Made by a program: the position numbers and the translations under genes. From assembly GCF_900101395.1 (NCBI RefSeq), contig NZ_FMZO01000001.1:62001-126000 (forward strand): 64,000 bases of DNA, written 5' to 3'. This document shows, in pieces, positions 33,971 through 43,365 of the stretch (positions are counted from its first letter, which is position 1; each line of letters starts with the position of its first letter). Below the pieces are notes generated by a model. It was not told the origin of the DNA and ran no database searches. It saw only the letters and a list, made by a program, of their open reading frames with translations. Origin of the DNA: Niabella drilacis. GTDB taxonomy: Bacteria; Bacteroidota; Bacteroidia; Chitinophagales; Chitinophagaceae.

Positions 33971-36229
33971 ATGCCTGTCATTATTGATTATATCCTCAAG
34001 CTAAGTATTTGTTTGGCCGTTGTATACCTGTTTTACCAGCTGTTTTTAAGACGGCTTACCTTTTATAACTGGAACCGCTGGTACCTGTTGGGGTACGGAG
34101 TGCTGAGTTTCCTGATTCCGCTCATTGATATTATGCCGGAACTACAGCGGAAGGAACTGGACCGCAATGCATGGGTACAAATGATCCCTGCCTTTGGGTT
34201 TACATCCGCTGCAGGGGATCCTTCGCTGCTGGAATCCTTATCCGCCTGGGATTGGGTCATGATTGCCGCAGCGCTGGGATCATTGGTGCTGTTGCTGCGC
34301 TTTTTTGTGATGTTCCTTTCCTTTTTACGGGTTAAAAAGAGGGCGCAGCTAATCTCTGATGCCCACACCCGTATTTACCAGCTGGATGAAGATATGCGTC
34401 CTTTTTCCTTTGGGAATGCCATCTTTATCAACACCGAACTGCACAGCGGGGAAGAACTGGAAGAGATCATTCGTCATGAGTTTGTGCATGTACGGCAAAA
34501 ACATACCATTGATATTGTCTGGAGCGAGTTGTTATGCATCCTGCTGTGGTTTAATCCCTTTGTATGGCTGCTGCGCAAAAGCCTGAAGCAGAACCTTGAA
34601 TTCCTTGCGGACAAGCAGGTGCTTCAGAACGGTATGGATAAAAAGGAGTACCAGTATTTATTACTAAAAGTTATGGGCAACAAACAATTTGCGTTTGCCA
34701 ATCATTTTAATTTCTCTTCGTTAAAAAACAGGATCGCTATGATGAATACCATTAAATCGGCAAGGATCCATCTGACTAAATTTTTATTCCTGCTGCCGGT
34801 TGTAGCGGTACTATTACTGGCATTCCGGAAGGAAGTGATCGGTACGGAAAAGGAAATGACCCTGTCTGCGAACGATCAGCCAAAAAATCGACCGGCCGAT
34901 GATGATCTTGCATCGAAGGCCCTTGAGCTGGCGGGGGACTCGCCCAAACCCATCTGGATGGTAGAGGGCATACCAGTTGCCATAAGCAACGGTTCTATGG
35001 CGTATTTTGATAAGAGCGATATTGCAGGTCCCGGGGATTTTAAGGTATGGTTTGATGGTAAGATTATAGGGATGGATGAGGCAAACAAAAAGGTCAACCG
35101 GTTTACATTGAAGGGAGTAGGCGCTATGCCTAAGCGCTATGCCTACGAGACACTGGGAGTTAAAGAAAATTTATTGCTGCTATCCGGTACAGGAAAATTC
35201 CCCACCAAGAACAAACCGATGGAGGATACTCTTCCGGCTTCTCAGATTCCGCGCGCAAAGAGCAGTTTGCAAAATATCATGGCAAAGCAGGATATAGACC
35301 CGTTGATCGTCCTAGATGGGGTAACACAGTCAAAGGATTTTGATATAAGCAGGGTGAAGCCCGAAGCAATTGAAAGCATTTCGGTTTTAAAAGACGCTTC
35401 TGCAACGTCTTTGTATGGAACAGATGCAAAGAACGGGGTAATAATCATCACCACAAAAAAAGGAACATTCGTTACCAGCGATACTTCCCGGTACCGGTTG
35501 GAACTGCGTTATACCAGCGACTCATCGCATTTAAGGGGGCTTCCGCTGCAAGGCAGGGTCAGCGGCGTGCGTATCGCAGCAAAGAGTAGTGCAAGCGGCG
35601 AGCATAGGCCCGGCGGAACCGGTGTGATACGTTCGGAAGCCGCTGCGGTTTCTCCTGCCGGAAAATTTGAAGGAGTGTATGTGGTAGACGGGAACGTGCA
35701 GGAGGCAAAATCCCTGGAGGCGCTTCCGGGGGATCATATTCAGTCCATTAATGTGTTTAAAGGAGATAAAGTTAAGGAAGCTGAATATGGAGAAAAAGCA
35801 AAGAACGGGGTGATTGAGGTACGCACGAAAAAAAATAATGATGACAGGCCTGCTTCCAGGCCGGTAAAGTCACTGAACGAGGTGGTTGTAGTGGGCTATG
35901 GCATAAAGGGCAAGAAGCCTGCGCCTGCGGGAACAACCTCAATGCAGGCGGTAACCGTGGTCGGATATAAGGAAAATGAAAAAGCAGGGGCTGCAGCTAC
36001 CACCGTGCGTTTGGCAGAACCGGCGCAGACTACCGGTAAGGCTGTTACCTTCAGATCTGCTGTTAACTATACTGTTGAGGCTACCCCGGCTGCGAAAAAA
36101 GCAGACGAGTTCCGGATCGTTTTCCGGGCGCGGGAAGATGGTGCTGCCATTTCCTCAAAAAAGACGGCAACTGTTGTCCGGGATACGATCAGGATTTATG
36201 ATAAACTTGATACGGATAAGATCTTTTAA
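33971..36229 (+). CDS. BlaR1-like M56 metallopeptidase with SusC-like plug motifs
   Basis: A 752-residue membrane protein. Residues 1-300 are the BlaR1/MecR1 M56 peptidase: helices near 8-25, 36-52, 94-118 and 268-285, zinc motif HEFVH (169-173) and NLEFLAD as third-ligand site. After the last helix comes a 460-residue periplasmic part that does not look like a penicillin-binding domain: residues 437-497 ([35 protein letters not shown]) and 565-621 ([24 protein letters not shown]) mimic the TonB-receptor plug, and [11 protein letters not shown] (635-643) copies the SusC signature. It likely senses an envelope state and cleaves the upstream BlaI. Confidence 0.85.
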   Translation: MPVIIDYILKLSICLAVVYLFYQLFLRRLTFYNWNRWYLLGYGVLSFLIPLIDIMPELQRKELDRNAWVQMIPAFGFTSAAGDPSLLESLSAWDWVMIAAALGSLVLLLRFFVMFLSFLRVKKRAQLISDAHTRIYQLDEDMRPFSFGNAIFINTELHSGEELEEIIRHEFVHVRQKHTIDIVWSELLCILLWFNPFVWLLRKSLKQNLEFLADKQVLQNGMDKKEYQYLLLKVMGNKQFAFANHFNFSSLKNRIAMMNTIKSARIHLTKFLFLLPVVAVLLLAFRKEVIGTEKEMTLSANDQPKNRPADDDLASKALELAGDSPKPIWMVEGIPVAISNGSMAYFDKSDIAGPGDFKVWFDGKIIGMDEANKKVNRFTLKGVGAMPKRYAYETLGVKENLLLLSGTGKFPTKNKPMEDTLPASQIPRAKSSLQNIMAKQDIDPLIVLDGVTQSKDFDISRVKPEAIESISVLKDASATSLYGTDAKNGVIIITTKKGTFVTSDTSRYRLELRYTSDSSHLRGLPLQGRVSGVRIAAKSSASGEHRPGGTGVIRSEAAAVSPAGKFEGVYVVDGNVQEAKSLEALPGDHIQSINVFKGDKVKEAEYGEKAKNGVIEVRTKKNNDDRPASRPVKSLNEVVVVGYGIKGKKPAPAGTTSMQAVTVVGYKENEKAGAAATTVRLAEPAQTTGKAVTFRSAVNYTVEATPAAKKADEFRIVFRAREDGAAISSKKTATVVRDTIRIYDKLDTDKIF

Positions 36230-36354
36230 GCAGGTCTGATGCCAGGTTTGCGTGCGGGTTCTGTGATAGTAAACATACCCGTTGGCCAATAGTTTTTGGG
36301 CCTTTGCCCATATAAATAGCGGTGTGCAGTATCAACAGCTATGCAGAAGAGCTG

Positions 36355-36816
36355 TTAACTGCCTTTTACCATTTCGATATGTGGGATGCCATCCTCATCG
36401 TATATGTCACCTGCAGGCTCAAATCCAAAGGACCGGTAAAACGTTTTCAGGTATAACTGGGCGCTGATACGAATGGGTTTTTCACCAAACAGCCGGTGGC
36501 ATTCTTCTATACTGCGCTGCATCAGCATCTTCCCGATCCCCAAAGCCCGGTGCGATGAAGCCACCACCACCCGCCCGATAGAGGGCTCGCTGTAGGAGAT
36601 CCCGGGGGGCAGCAAGCGGGTATAAGCTACAACGGCTCCGTTATAATTGCCGGTTAAATGAAAAGCATTGGGATCCTTTCCGTCCACATCCTGGTACATG
36701 CAGGCTTGCTCCACCACAAATACCGCTGCGCGCAGCTGTAGGATCGCGTATAATTCAGTAAGCGTTAACTGGTCAAAAGACCTGCATACCCATCCGATAT
36801 CCGGTTGTTGCTGCAT
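36355..36816 (-). CDS. GNAT-family N-acetyltransferase, ElaA-like
   Basis: From ATG 36816 a 153-residue acetyltransferase. The pattern LTLTELYAILQLRAAVFVVE followed by QACMYQDVDGKDPNAFHL is that of E. coli ElaA, and the acetyl-CoA loop is RVVVASSHRALGIGKMLMQ. The start forms TAATG with the rarA stop (36818-36814), so translation is probably coupled; a start at 36840 would overlap rarA by 25 bases. The acceptor is unknown. Confidence 0.88.
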   Translation of the reverse strand: MQQQPDIGWVCRSFDQLTLTELYAILQLRAAVFVVEQACMYQDVDGKDPNAFHLTGNYNGAVVAYTRLLPPGISYSEPSIGRVVVASSHRALGIGKMLMQRSIEECHRLFGEKPIRISAQLYLKTFYRSFGFEPAGDIYDEDGIPHIEMVKGS

Positions 36817-38069
36817 TAATAGCTGTATTTGTCTTTCCACAATTTTTTTAAATGATGACGCAGCTCCTGTTCCCGGGCGTTGTTTCCGGGGTCATAAAAG
36901 GCTGTGCCCGTAATGCTTTCCGGCAGGTATTCCTGTTCGCTGAAATTGTTTTCATAGCTATGGGAATATTGATAGCCTTTACCATAATTGAGGTTCTTCA
37001 TCAGTTTTGTGGGAGCATTGCGGATATGCAGGGGAACCGGCAGGTCGCCTGTTTGCCGTACAGCCGCCAGGGCACTGTCAATGGCCAGGTATGCGCTGTT
37101 GCTTTTGGGAGAAGAAGCCAGGTAGATGGCGCATTGTGATAAAATAATCCGGGCTTCCGGGTTCCCTATTTTATTAACGGCTTCAAATGTGGCATTAGCC
37201 AGCAATAAAGCATTGGCATTGGCCATGCCGATATCTTCGCTGGCCGAGATGACCATGCGGCGGGCGATGAATTTTATATCTTCACCACCCTCAATCATAC
37301 GCGCCAGCCAGTATACGGCGCCATTGGGGTCGCTACCCCGGATGGACTTTATAAAAGCCGAAATAATATCGTAATGCTGCTCGCCGGATTTATCATATAA
37401 AGCCACTTTTTTTTGAGCAATGCGCATCACTGTTTCATCCGTAACAATCGCCGGGGGCTCCAGCGCTTCGCAAACAATTTCAAAAAGATTTAAAAGTTTG
37501 CGGGCATCGCCTCCCGAAATATTGATTAAAGCACCTGTTTCTTTCAGCTGCACTTTTTTATTGCGGATCTGCTCGTCCTGCTCCATCGCAAGATGCAATA
37601 ATTTTACAAGGTCTTTTTCCTCCAGTGCTTTCAGCACATAAACCTGGCAGCGGCTGAGTAAAGCACTGTTGACCTCAAAAGAAGGATTCTCCGTGGTGGC
37701 ACCGATCAGGGTAATAATCCCTTTTTCGACAGCGCCCAGCAGCGCGTCCTGCTGGCTTTTATTAAAACGGTGGATCTCATCTATGAACAGGATGGCTCCA
37801 TGTGCGGCATGCGCTGTGGCAATGGCATCACGGATATCCTTTACACCGGCTGCAATGGCACTTAATGATAAAAAGGGGCGGTTAACCGTATGGGCAATAA
37901 TGGTAGCAATGGTCGTTTTGCCAACGCCGGGAGGTCCCCATAGGATCATACTGGGAATATTGCCGGTGGCGATCGACTTCTGAAGGATGCTGCCGTTACC
38001 GGTAAGATGTTCCTGTCCGACGAGGTCTTCCAAACGATGGGGTCTTAGCCGCTCTGCCAGTGGGGTCAT
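36816..38069 (-). CDS. rarA: Replication-associated recombination protein A (MgsA/RarA)
   Basis: A 417-residue AAA+ clamp-loader-like ATPase acting at stalled forks. MTPLAERLRPHRLEDLVGQE, Walker A LWGPPGVGKTTIATII, Walker B AILFIDEIHRFNKSQQDALL and sensor LIGATTENPSFEVNSALLSR are diagnostic; the C-terminal tetramerisation part ends GKGYQYSHSYENNFSEQEYL, with HHLKKLWKDKY. Length is normal. The ElaA-like gene follows in TAATG coupling. Confidence 0.95.
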   Translation of the reverse strand: MTPLAERLRPHRLEDLVGQEHLTGNGSILQKSIATGNIPSMILWGPPGVGKTTIATIIAHTVNRPFLSLSAIAAGVKDIRDAIATAHAAHGAILFIDEIHRFNKSQQDALLGAVEKGIITLIGATTENPSFEVNSALLSRCQVYVLKALEEKDLVKLLHLAMEQDEQIRNKKVQLKETGALINISGGDARKLLNLFEIVCEALEPPAIVTDETVMRIAQKKVALYDKSGEQHYDIISAFIKSIRGSDPNGAVYWLARMIEGGEDIKFIARRMVISASEDIGMANANALLLANATFEAVNKIGNPEARIILSQCAIYLASSPKSNSAYLAIDSALAAVRQTGDLPVPLHIRNAPTKLMKNLNYGKGYQYSHSYENNFSEQEYLPESITGTAFYDPGNNAREQELRHHLKKLWKDKYSY

Positions 38070-38125
38070 AATAAATGGAATTAGCCTTCAAAGATAATAC
38101 TAATTTATTTAGCAGGGAGAACGAC

Positions 38126-38977
38126 TTATTGCAGGTGCTGCTTCAGGAAATCGCGGCATTTATTAAAAGTGTCTGTCAGCTCCGGTTCGCCCCAGCCATG
38201 GCCGGCATCCGGATAGATCACTTTCTGGAACGGGACATTGAGCTGCTGCAGCCGGTTTATCAACAATTCAGCCTGGGACTGGGGCACCAGGGGATCTTTA
38301 CCGCCCTGGAACAACAGGGTGGGGGCTGCGCCCGTCCCTGCAAAGCTGATCGGGCTGTTTTGTATGTAAAGATCCGGTACCTGCGCGGGTGTTCCTCCTA
38401 TGACGGGGACCAATAAGGTATTGGCTACAACAGTATTGCTGTCGTACAAAGCGGTAAGATCCGTTGGGCCGGCAATGGAGATGACCGCACGGATAGTACC
38501 GGATTGATTGTTTTTATAAGCAGTGAGCAGGGCAAGATGGCCACCGGCACTGGTGCCCAGGAGGGCGGTTTTTTCAGAGACCGCATACTCCTTTCTTTTT
38601 GAGTTTAAAAAATCACAGGCGGCTTTTACATCCTTTTCCTGGGTGGGAAACTGATTGGCGCCTTCTTTATATAACCGGTAGTTAACGTTGATGATGGCAT
38701 AGTCCGGAAGCTCCTTAAGCAGGTAATTATTGATGAACGGGTCAAATTCTGTCTTGTCACCACCAGCCCAGGCGCCGCCATGGACCAGTACAAGGACCCT
38801 GGTGGTAACGGATGTCCGGTTGGCCGGCAGATAAATATCGGCTTTCTGCTGTGGATCCACGCCGTAAGATACATCCCTGTATACCGCCGCTTCGCGCGCG
38901 GCAGTGGGATTATCCGTTGTTTTTGAGCAGGAGCAGACCAAGATCAGGAGCCATATAAGGACAGATGTATTTTTCAT
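38126..38977 (-). CDS. Alpha/beta hydrolase lipoprotein (carboxylesterase-like)
   Basis: A 283-residue protein with a lipoprotein signal (MKNTSVLIWLLILVCSC, Cys 17 or so). The hydrolase domain shows the oxyanion HGGAWAGGD, nucleophile Ser in LLGTSAGGHLALL, acid Asp in GGKDPLVP and His in PDAGHGWGEP, all of the BD-FAE/ hormone-sensitive-lipase-like group. It probably hydrolyses small esters at the cell surface. It lies alone, 56 bases from rarA and co-directional with it. Confidence 0.88.
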   Translation of the reverse strand: MKNTSVLIWLLILVCSCSKTTDNPTAAREAAVYRDVSYGVDPQQKADIYLPANRTSVTTRVLVLVHGGAWAGGDKTEFDPFINNYLLKELPDYAIINVNYRLYKEGANQFPTQEKDVKAACDFLNSKRKEYAVSEKTALLGTSAGGHLALLTAYKNNQSGTIRAVISIAGPTDLTALYDSNTVVANTLLVPVIGGTPAQVPDLYIQNSPISFAGTGAAPTLLFQGGKDPLVPQSQAELLINRLQQLNVPFQKVIYPDAGHGWGEPELTDTFNKCRDFLKQHLQ

Positions 38978-39089
38978 ATACCAGGTGGTTATTGAAGTGC
39001 CGAGTAAGAATATTAAAATAATGTACGTTTATAACAGGCCGCGGCCGGATCGTACACCTGTCAGGTAACAAAAAGTTTACCAAAAAAAC

Positions 39090-40328
39090 TTAATGTTTTT
39101 TGGAAAGGTAACATGTTATTAAAAAGGAAAATAAAAGATAGCCTGCTACAAAAAGCCATCCGCCAGGGAAATAGCTTTTCAGTATAAACCAGTCCTGATA
39201 AGCATAAAGCAGTCCCGCGCCGCAAAGCGCTTTCAGCATTTCCCATATCCAGGCGTGCCGGTTCCCGTCCATCAGTTCGGCCAGCGCGTATACAAAAAGA
39301 AAGATGAAAAGCCCATAGTAAAAAATGCCGGGGGAACGGATGGCGGCTATGTTCCCGAACAGGAAGCAAATAAAAAATAGGAGCACGGCGAGCTGCACCC
39401 AAAGCCAGGTTTTGGTATTGGTGGTTAACGGCGGATCATATTTTTCAAACTGGTAAACATCTGCTATCTTATAAACAGGATATCTTTCGCGAACATCAGC
39501 CGGCCGCCAGCCGGTGGGCATCAGCCAGATGCGGCATTTGTCCCTCCAGCTACGCGTGCGCCAGGCATCTTTCAGCAGGAGTCCTATATGCAGGAAATTG
39601 ATTTTTACAGGATTCCAGGTCTGTACCGGTCTTGTGATCCCGTACACAGGGGGTGTGCCTGCCAGTTCCTTCTGGTAGGTTCCGAATAGCCGGTCCCAGA
39701 AAATGAAGATCTGGGAATAGTTCTTATCAAGGTATTCGGGGTTAATGGCATGATGCACGCGGTGCAGGGAGGGAGTAACGATGATCTTTTCGAAGATCCC
39801 CATTTTTTTTATAAAAGTGGTATGATACCAGAACTGTGCAAAGAGGTGCAGAGGAGCAACAACAGCGATGACCTGCTCCGGCACGCCCAGCAGGGCTGCA
39901 GGCAGCAGAAAAATAACGAAGATATTTGCAAAGCCGGAAATGCTCTGCCGGAGCGCGCAGGCGAGGTTAAACTCCTCGCTGCTGTGATGAATGAGGTGGC
40001 CGTTCCAGAAGAAGTTGTATTCATGCTGGATCCGGTGAACGCAGTAGCCGGAAAAATCCAGAACCAAAAAGGCCGCCACATAGGTGATCCCGGCAGGCTG
40101 AATATGTGTCAGTGCCCAATGGTGCACCATCCAGGAATAGGAATAGATAACCACACTAAGGCCCAGCACATCTTTCGTAATATTGGTGACCCCGCTGAGC
40201 AGGCTGCTGATCACGTCATTGGTGCGCATCGCCTTCCGTTCCCTGTGGTAAGCATAGGCCATTTCCAGCAATACCAGCAGCAGGAATGCGGGAATGGCGA
40301 TCAACAATATCTTTCCGTAAGTTTCCAT
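39090..40328 (-). CDS. Sterol-desaturase/fatty-acid-hydroxylase family membrane protein
   Basis: A 412-residue integral membrane di-iron protein. The histidine boxes are HRIQHEYNFFWNGHLIHHSS, LHLFAQFWYHTTF and TPSLHRVHHAIN. Long hydrophobic helices flank the catalytic core, and a C-terminal four-helix extension (residues 310-410) is typical of the Bacteroidota members. It hydroxylates or desaturates a lipid, perhaps a sphingolipid or hopanoid; the substrate cannot be read. The gene is 72 bases behind a saccharopine-dehydrogenase-like gene on the same strand. Confidence 0.88.
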   Translation of the reverse strand: METYGKILLIAIPAFLLLVLLEMAYAYHRERKAMRTNDVISSLLSGVTNITKDVLGLSVVIYSYSWMVHHWALTHIQPAGITYVAAFLVLDFSGYCVHRIQHEYNFFWNGHLIHHSSEEFNLACALRQSISGFANIFVIFLLPAALLGVPEQVIAVVAPLHLFAQFWYHTTFIKKMGIFEKIIVTPSLHRVHHAINPEYLDKNYSQIFIFWDRLFGTYQKELAGTPPVYGITRPVQTWNPVKINFLHIGLLLKDAWRTRSWRDKCRIWLMPTGWRPADVRERYPVYKIADVYQFEKYDPPLTTNTKTWLWVQLAVLLFFICFLFGNIAAIRSPGIFYYGLFIFLFVYALAELMDGNRHAWIWEMLKALCGAGLLYAYQDWFILKSYFPGGWLFVAGYLLFSFLITCYLSKKH

Positions 40329-40400
40329 ATTAATGCCGGGGAAGCCCTGTCAAATTTAATGAAAAGGAGCCGCTTTTTATGCTCCTTTCCGGGGTGCGGC

Positions 40401-41630
40401 TTACAGATGTTCCTGTATTGTACCATCCGCATAGTCCTGGAGATAGGTATAGTAGGCTCCCAGGGTTCCGTTACCGGCAATGGTAGCTCTTGCCAGGAGT
40501 GTGCTTCCATCATGCAGCAGGTCGTCCAGTACAAACTTGATCAGCTGTTCGCCAAAATAACGACTGGCATCCCTGGGCAGTTCATTGGGGAGGTTGCCCA
40601 CCGCCATAATATCGATGGAGCTTTTCAGATAGGGGGCTGTAACGGCCCCTGTTTCCCTGTCGATCCCATAAACGGGGGCATCAATGGTTTGTGTTTGTTT
40701 GTTGATGGGGACGGAGCCGTTTTCATCATCAGACACATCGGCAATGGTCTCAATAATAAAATCATCCAGCCTGATATCCCCGGTTTCAAACAGGCGTGGT
40801 ACGCCTTCATACCAATAAACGCCATTAAGCAAAATATCCGTTTGCCGGGTATAGGGGTGGAATTTGCTTACATATTGTTGCGGATGTTCATGAAAATCTA
40901 GCCGGTTGTATGTGCCGGTTGCCGGGTGCCTGTAAAGATCCGGGCCTTTCAATTGCGTGTATACAGGATAATTGAACCGCCGTTCGAGGTATTCATCCGG
41001 TTCCACTTCATGCACACCCATCAGGTTCATGATCTCCAGCAGGCCATGCGCTACCCTGCCGCTGCCGGTAACGGCAATTTTCAGATTAGGAAGCCGCAGT
41101 CCAAAATAGGTATGGATCAGTTCCTTAAAATTTTTTTGTTTATATACCCGCTCCAGGTGAAACAGCCCCGTCCGGTTGCCATAGGCCATCAGCCCGTTAT
41201 GGGCGCCTACAATGCCTGCAAAAAAGCCAAAACCAATGATCCGCTTTCCATCCTCATGTTCCAGGCATTCGTAGTCGATCAGCGTGATCTTTTTTTGGAG
41301 TATCGCTTGCAACAATTTCTGATTATGCGGTTGTTTTTTTTTGGTATGGGAAAAAAAAAGATAGGTTTTCTGTCCGATCAGATCGGTTACAGGAACCTCT
41401 TTAATGCCCAGCAGGATGTCGCAATCCGTCAGATCTTCTGTAAGGAGAATCCCGGCCCGTTCATATTCTTCATCTTTATAGCAACGCCCTGGCGAGGGCT
41501 GCACAACAAGCGAGAGGCCGGGCCGGTGGGCCTGCAGCCATTTACATTGTGCCGGGGTAAGCGCTACCCGGCTGTCGTGGGGAATTTTTCCTTCCCGTAT
41601 GAGCCCGATCTTAACCTGTTTCATGGCCAC
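40401..41630 (-). CDS. Saccharopine dehydrogenase-like / AlaDH-PNT-family oxidoreductase
   Basis: A 409-residue protein with the alanine-dehydrogenase/PNT N-terminal domain (KIGLIREGKIPHDSRVALTP, CYKDEEYERAGI, LIGQKTYLFFSHTKKKQP) and a Rossmann NAD domain (KIAVTGSGRVAHGLLEIMN). The pair KIPHDSRVALTP and SHTKKKQPHN is typical of lysine-forming saccharopine dehydrogenases. It could catalyse reversible saccharopine or related opine oxidation. Start ATG 41630 (MAMKQ) or 41624. Confidence 0.85.
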   Translation of the reverse strand: MAMKQVKIGLIREGKIPHDSRVALTPAQCKWLQAHRPGLSLVVQPSPGRCYKDEEYERAGILLTEDLTDCDILLGIKEVPVTDLIGQKTYLFFSHTKKKQPHNQKLLQAILQKKITLIDYECLEHEDGKRIIGFGFFAGIVGAHNGLMAYGNRTGLFHLERVYKQKNFKELIHTYFGLRLPNLKIAVTGSGRVAHGLLEIMNLMGVHEVEPDEYLERRFNYPVYTQLKGPDLYRHPATGTYNRLDFHEHPQQYVSKFHPYTRQTDILLNGVYWYEGVPRLFETGDIRLDDFIIETIADVSDDENGSVPINKQTQTIDAPVYGIDRETGAVTAPYLKSSIDIMAVGNLPNELPRDASRYFGEQLIKFVLDDLLHDGSTLLARATIAGNGTLGAYYTYLQDYADGTIQEHL

Positions 41631-41684
41631 CTGTTTTTTGATGAAACAATAAGGGGATTTAATTGTAATTTTACAGATAGGACA

Positions 41685-41756
41685 ATGAAAGTACTGAATA
41701 AAATAGTATCCATCTTAAAGAGCATCCTGCTGCCGAAGAAAAGCTGTTGCAAATAG
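41685..41756 (+). CDS. Possible 23-residue Lys/Cys peptide
   Basis: ATG 41685 to TAG 41756 encodes 23 residues, MKVLNKIVSILKSILLPKKS then CCK. The first 16 form a strongly amphipathic helix and the end is a basic, di-cysteine tail. It sits between the divergent saccharopine-dehydrogenase-like gene and tRNA-Leu. Nothing proves translation; it is listed because the composition is unlike that of random frames in the region. Confidence 0.3.
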   Translation: MKVLNKIVSILKSILLPKKSCCK

Positions 41757-41894
41757 CTGTGGAGGGATTGTAAAAAATATCTTCCGGAAATGCAGTTTTC
41801 CATCGAAACTTTGTAATATTGCAGCCCGTTTGAACGGATTGAAAGTTAGCGTTCAATGCTGAACATTACACTTTCAAACCTGGAACTAAAATAA

Positions 41895-41978
41895 GCCCAG
41901 ATGGCGGAATTGGTAGACGCGCTAGACTCAAAATCTGGTTTCGGCAACGGAGTGCAGGTTCGATTCCTGTTCTGGGCA
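41895..41978 (+). tRNA. tRNA-Leu (anticodon CAA)
   Basis: An 84-base class II tRNA. GCCCAGA (41895-41901) pairs with TCTGGGC (41971-41977), with A as discriminator; CTAGA-CTCAAAA-TCTGG is the anticodon arm with CAA at its centre; a long variable arm (TTTCGGCAACGGAG) and a T-arm GCAGG-TTCGATT-CCTGT follow. CCA is not encoded (CT follows). It reads UUG. Degraded accessory genes follow it, as at many tRNA integration sites. Confidence 0.97.
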
Positions 41979-41980
41979 CT

Positions 41981-42022
41981 AAATAGCTTTGTAAGTCATT
42001 GATTTGCAAAGCTATTTTATTT
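41981..42022 (+). terminator. Terminator after tRNA-Leu
   Basis: AAATAGCTTTG (41981-41991) pairs with CAAAGCTATTT (42007-42017) as a perfect 11-bp stem around 15 bases, followed by a T-rich tail (TATTTTG). It starts three bases after the tRNA. Confidence 0.8.
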
Positions 42023-42132
42023 TGTGCTTGTCAGATTTTAACACTTTTTACGCTTTCTACCGCTGTTTTTGACGATCAAATAACAAGTAGTTTCCATCCA
42101 TCATCAGCGCTATTTTTGCTGCGCTTTTCAGT

Positions 42133-42297
42133 TCAAAGAATTTTGCGCTTCTTACCACAGCTGGCAATGCAACGATCCTGTCACCTGCATATGACCTGCT
42201 GTGCACAAAATTAGCTATGCCCGATGATAAAGATGAACTTGCGTTAGCACTTAATGGCCGGAAGAGAAGACTACAGGGAATTGATTTTAATGCCCTG
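42133..42297 (+). pseudogene. Remnant of a HipA-type kinase toxin gene
   Basis: The frame with ATG 42217 reads from 42133 SKNFALLTTAGNATILSPAY, then DLLCTKLAMPDDKDELALAL and NGRKRRLQGIDFNALAHNLK. This matches the C-terminal kinase lobe of Bacteroidota HipA proteins (HLKNF..., LSPAYDLL, DDKDELALTLNGKK, DF..LA..L). The N-terminal part and the catalytic loop are missing; upstream the frame meets TAG at 42088 and downstream it runs into DNA of a TlpA-like gene read antisense. It is a fragment, not a gene. Confidence 0.75.
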
Positions 42298-43353
42298 GCG
42301 CATAACCTGAAGATCCGATTTCCCTTTCGTATCAGGCAACTTAAAAGCAGGCGCAACAGCACCCTTTGAAAGAGCACCTATTGAAGCCACCTGACTTAAA
42401 TATGATTTTTCAATGGCAGGAAGAAGATCTGTGCTGAAATTTTCCTTTCGGAAGCCTGCAACAAAATCTTCTACCCCCGCCAGTTGCATGGGGTATTGCG
42501 TATACTGATTGATTCTGTAATACAAATTGTACGCAAGCAGTCTTGAACGATACCGGCTTTCTTTGAAAAGCTCTTTTATGATTTTGTTTTCTATAACATA
42601 TTCATCAGTATCTTTTAAGGCAGTATCCTTTTCTATAGCATGCGTGCGCAATATCCTGATTAAATTATTCATCGTTATGATATCAGGTAAGTTTGCGAAG
42701 CCAATGTTGGGATTACTGAAATTCACTCTATCCAGGTACTTCAAATTGGCATCTCCATTTGCCCCGGGCACACCCTGACTTTTTATTATGGTAGAGATGC
42801 CGTTCATTATAGTTGCTTCGCTACTGTATTTTACCATTATTGGGGATAGCTTATAGTTTGTTACTATGAACTGGGTATGGATATTCTTAATCAGCTGCTT
42901 TTGGGGATGTTTAAACGTTGAAAAGAAATCTTCTGAACGGTCCAGCAAATATTGTGTTGATGCATTGTAGTCGGGAGGCATTCCGGCAAATTTCGCCCTC
43001 ATTTCTGCTCCAAGCCGGGTCAAAAAGGTATTATAACTTTCGGCTCCGCCTTTTATCACAAGGTGCTTCGTATCTTTTTCAATAGAAATGGTATCGCCCG
43101 GGAAAGCAATCAGAAACGGGGTATAGGTGTCAGGATCTGTTGTTTGAAGTTTAAAATATACAGGTTCTGAAGAGTCGAATTTATAATGAGCTTTATTCCT
43201 GTTTAGCTGAAGGGTATCACTGACATAGGTGAAGTCTTTCCAGTACCCGATAACCATCTTATTTCCATATCCATTCACGGTAGCGTGTATAATAATTTGG
43301 GAATACGTCATTGACGAACAGAGCAAACCCAACACCAAAAACAACTTTTTCAC
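42271..43353 (-). pseudogene. TlpA-like protein truncated before its thioredoxin domain
   Basis: From GTG 43353 the product has about 360 residues: a signal peptide (MKKLFLVLGLLCSSMTYSQ), a DUF4369-like beta domain (IIIHATVNGYGNKMVIGYWK, FLIAFPGDTISIEKDTKHL), a helical middle (residues 110-330) and then AVAPAFKLPDTKGKS, the entry of the TlpA/AhpC thioredoxin fold. The frame ends 15 residues later without the CxxC strand. The lost part meets a HipA remnant of opposite orientation, so the gene was cut by a deletion or insertion. Its promoter carries the BlaI-type palindrome. Confidence 0.75.
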
Positions 43354-43365
43354 AAACGATATTTT

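Noticed and set aside
40926-41756. 276-residue plus-strand frame opposite the saccharopine-dehydrogenase-like gene
   Set aside because: It is antisense to a well-supported gene for most of its length and has no family features; only its last 23 codons are considered separately.
42057-42377. 106-residue minus-strand frame beyond the TlpA-like gene
   Set aside because: The opposite strand reads as a HipA fragment, which explains the open frame better.
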